Part shown: positions 62,012 through 64,000 of the stretch, in pieces | Layout: the number at the start of each line of letters is the position of its first letter | Numbering within the stretch: position 1 is the stretch's first letter | NCBI RefSeq assembly: GCF_000802225.1 | Contig: NZ_JTDI01000001.1 | Location: 62,001 to 126,000 of the forward strand | DNA: 64,000 nucleotides | From: Novosphingobium malaysiense | Lineage (GTDB): Bacteria; Pseudomonadota; Alphaproteobacteria; Sphingomonadales; Sphingomonadaceae | Direction: 5' to 3' | Made by a program: the position numbers and the translations under genes | Notes under the pieces: generated by a model | What the model was told of the DNA's origin: nothing | Database searches by the model: none | What the model saw: only the letters and a program-made list of their open reading frames with translations

Positions 62012-64000
62012 ATGACCAAGCCCCCCTCCTCCGTCCAGTGGTTCGAAGAGATCGGCATTGCCGATGTGCCCACCGTCGGCGGCAAGAACGCTTCGCTCGG
62101 CGAAATGGTGCGCGAACTTGGAAAGAACGGCGTGCGGGTTCCCAGCGGATTCGCCACCACGTCCGCCGCCTACCGCCACTTCATCGACGCCAGCGGCATC
62201 GAAAGCGACATCCGCGCCGAGATCCGAGCCTACAACGAACGCAAATCCACCCTGCACGAGGCTGGCACCGCGGTACGCGAGCACATTCTCTCCAGCCCGC
62301 TGCCCGATGCACTCGCCGACGAGATACGCGCAGCCTATGACGAACTGGCGCGCCGGCTCGATGTGGCCAACCCAGCCGTCGCCGTGCGCAGCAGTGCCAC
62401 CGCCGAGGATCTGCCCGACGCCAGCTTCGCCGGCCAGCAGGAGACGTTCCTCAACGTGCGCGGCCACCGCGCCCTGCTCGATGCCTGCCGGCGCTGCTAT
62501 GCCTCGCTGTTCACCGACCGCGCGATTTCCTATCGCGAAGCCAAGGACTTCGATCACTTCTCGGTCGCGCTCTCGATCGGCATCCAGCAGATGGTGCGCT
62601 CCGACCTGGCGGGATCGGGCGTGATCTTCACGCTCGACACCGAGACCGGCTTCCCCGATGTGGCGGTGATCAGTGCCGCCTGGGGCCTGGGCGAAACGGT
62701 CGTCCAGGGCATGGTCGATCCGGACAAGTACGTCGTGTTCAAGCCGCTGCTTGACACCGCCGGCGTCAAGCCGATCATCGAAAAGAGCCTGGGCGCCAAG
62801 GCCACCAAGATGATCTATGCCCAGGGCGGCAGCAAGCGCACCCGGCTGGTGGAAACGACACCCGCGGAACAGCGCGAATATGTGCTCGATGACGAGGACA
62901 TCGTCGAACTCGGCCAGTGGGCCGCCACGGTCGAGAAGCACTATGGCCGGCCGATGGACATGGAATGGGCCAAGGATGGCGAAACCGGCCTGCTCTACCT
63001 CGTGCAGGCCCGCCCGGAAACGGTTCAATCTGGCGCCAGCCGCACCGCGTTTCGCAGCTACCGGCTCAAGGAAAAGGGCACGCCCATCGCCACCGGTGCC
63101 GCCGTGGGCAGCGCGATTGCGGCGGGCAAGGCCTGCGTCATCCGCGATGTCGCCGATATCGAGCGCTTTCCCGACGGTGCGATCCTCGTCACCGGCAATA
63201 CCGATCCCGACTGGGTGCCGGTGATGAAGCGCGCGTCGGGCATCGTTACCGACCATGGCGGCAACACCAGCCACGCTGCCATCGTCAGCCGTGAACTGGG
63301 CGTCCCCGCCGTCGTCGGAACCGGCACCGGCACCCGCGACCTTCGCGACGGGCAGGAGATCACCCTGTCCTGCGCGGGCGGCGAGACCGGGACGATCTAC
63401 GACGGAATGCTCGCCTTCGACAGCGAGGAGATCGACGTCGGCGCGCTGCCTGACACGCGCACCAAGGTGATGGTGAACATCGCCGATCCCGGCGCGGCGT
63501 TCCAGTGGTGGCGCCTGCCAGCCAAGGGGGTTGGCCTTGCCCGCATGGAATTCATCATCAACAACCTGATCAAGGTCCATCCGATGGCGCTGCTCCATCC
63601 CGAGCGCCTGAGCGACGAGGATGCCCGCACGATCGGCGCCCTCACCCACGGATATGAATCCCCGGCGGACTACTTCGTCGACAAGCTCGCCCGCGGGATC
63701 GCCCGACTGGCGACGCCCTATCACCCGCACCCCGCCATTGTCCGCCTCAGCGACTTCAAGACCAACGAATATGCCCACCTCCTCGGCGGCTCGACGTTCG
63801 AACCCGAAGAGGAAAACCCGATGATCGGCTTCCGCGGGGCATCGCGCTACTACAACGAGCGCTACCGCGAAGGCTTCGCGCTGGAATGTCGCGCGCTCAA
63901 GCGGGTGCGCGAGGAGCTGGGCTTCACCAATGTCGTGATCATGGTACCCTTCTGCCGGACCACGGCAGAGGCCGATCGCGTACTCGAAGTCATGGCAGAA
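62012..64000 (+). CDS. ppsA: Phosphoenolpyruvate synthase (partial, C-terminus beyond window)
   Basis: The first 663 codons are visible: an ATP-grasp pyruvate kinase-like N-terminal domain (VGGKNASLGEM, VAVRSSATAEDLPDASFAGQQ, AAWGLGE), a swivelling domain with phospho-His H421 (TDHGGNTSHAAIV) and the start of the PEP/pyruvate TIM barrel (GLARMEF, RLSDFKTNEYAHL, GFRGASRYY). It makes PEP from pyruvate and ATP for gluconeogenesis. This fits a locus feeding sugar carbon in as 2-oxoglutarate. AAAGGA lies before the ATG. The frame is open to the edge. PEP synthase rather than PPDK is favoured by the motif form. Confidence 0.92.
   Translation, partial: MTKPPSSVQWFEEIGIADVPTVGGKNASLGEMVRELGKNGVRVPSGFATTSAAYRHFIDASGIESDIRAEIRAYNERKSTLHEAGTAVREHILSSPLPDALADEIRAAYDELARRLDVANPAVAVRSSATAEDLPDASFAGQQETFLNVRGHRALLDACRRCYASLFTDRAISYREAKDFDHFSVALSIGIQQMVRSDLAGSGVIFTLDTETGFPDVAVISAAWGLGETVVQGMVDPDKYVVFKPLLDTAGVKPIIEKSLGAKATKMIYAQGGSKRTRLVETTPAEQREYVLDDEDIVELGQWAATVEKHYGRPMDMEWAKDGETGLLYLVQARPETVQSGASRTAFRSYRLKEKGTPIATGAAVGSAIAAGKACVIRDVADIERFPDGAILVTGNTDPDWVPVMKRASGIVTDHGGNTSHAAIVSRELGVPAVVGTGTGTRDLRDGQEITLSCAGGETGTIYDGMLAFDSEEIDVGALPDTRTKVMVNIADPGAAFQWWRLPAKGVGLARMEFIINNLIKVHPMALLHPERLSDEDARTIGALTHGYESPADYFVDKLARGIARLATPYHPHPAIVRLSDFKTNEYAHLLGGSTFEPEEENPMIGFRGASRYYNERYREGFALECRALKRVREELGFTNVVIMVPFCRTTAEADRVLEVMAE

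Noticed and set aside
61646..63778. Minus-strand open frame of 710 codons opposite PEP synthase
   Set aside because: It is antisense to a clearly coding, motif-rich gene. Its sequence is Gly/Ala/Asp/His-rich without motifs, as expected from GC-rich codon bias on the other strand.
1..64000. CRISPR arrays, insertion sequences, integrases, tRNA or rRNA genes
   Set aside because: Looked for direct-repeat arrays, transposase motifs and conserved RNA sequences and found none; the region looks like stable chromosome.

Overview
The window is 64 kb of GC-rich, densely packed chromosomal DNA from an alphaproteobacterium, most likely a sphingomonad (Novosphingobium/Sphingobium-like). This rests on the large TonB-Xanth-Caul-type TonB receptor paired with flavin-dependent halogenases, xylX/xylB/xylC genes resembling those of Caulobacter, Tat-exported glycoside hydrolases, and many operons with ATGA or TGATG overlaps. 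I see no rRNA, tRNA, insertion sequence, phage gene, integrase or CRISPR array. Taxonomy and orthology come from memory of the families, not from a search.

Layout. (1) 1-4.3 kb: exopolysaccharide genes. A minus-strand operon (initiating sugar transferase, outer-membrane beta-barrel, start of a further gene) diverges from a Wza/GumB-type export protein; a LuxR-type regulator and a strong terminator follow. (2) 4.6-8.9 kb: an ABC ATPase / double-FtsX permease / HlyD adaptor operon whose ATPase lacks an ordinary start codon. (3) 9.4-16.3 kb: an SDR, then an operon encoding a TolC-like lipoprotein, an HlyD adaptor, a Tat-type OpgG/OpgD protein and the OpgH glucan synthase, an unusual link of periplasmic glucan synthesis to an export conduit. 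(4) 16.4-18.0 kb: a flavodoxin-fold oxidoreductase and a small stress-like operon (CBS protein plus two tiny hydrophilic proteins). (5) 18.4-26.5 kb: a chemosensory operon cheA-cheW-cheY-cheB-cheR-mcp, a divergent hypothetical gene and a second single-domain receiver.

(6) 26.5-52.2 kb is the most striking region: a xyloglucan utilisation locus. A minus-strand operon encodes GH74 endo-xyloglucanase, GH35 beta-galactosidase, PA14-containing GH31 alpha-xylosidase and GH29 alpha-fucosidase. Divergent from it is a xylose-oxidation operon (xylX, xylB, xylC, sugar porter, mutarotase). A LacI repressor follows, divergent from a GH3 beta-glucosidase with two esterases. Then come a TonB receptor and two tandem flavin-dependent halogenases with intact catalytic residues. 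LacI-type operator palindromes built on TAGCGCTA lie in all three control regions. Together these suggest one regulon: cut xyloglucan at the surface, import oligomers through the TonB receptor, strip side chains in the periplasm, and oxidise xylose to 2-oxoglutarate by the Weimberg route. The xylonate dehydratase and the semialdehyde dehydrogenase are not in the window.

(7) 52.2-57.1 kb: an unassigned catabolic-looking set (ThDP enzyme, aldo/keto reductase, carboxymuconolactone-decarboxylase-like protein, NAD-dependent epimerase-like protein). (8) 57.2-64 kb: a redox/oxygen-sensing group consisting of an MBL-rhodanese-rhodanese fusion, a FixL-like histidine kinase that keeps the heme histidine, an M50 site-2 protease with CBS domains, and phosphoenolpyruvate synthase cut off by the window end.
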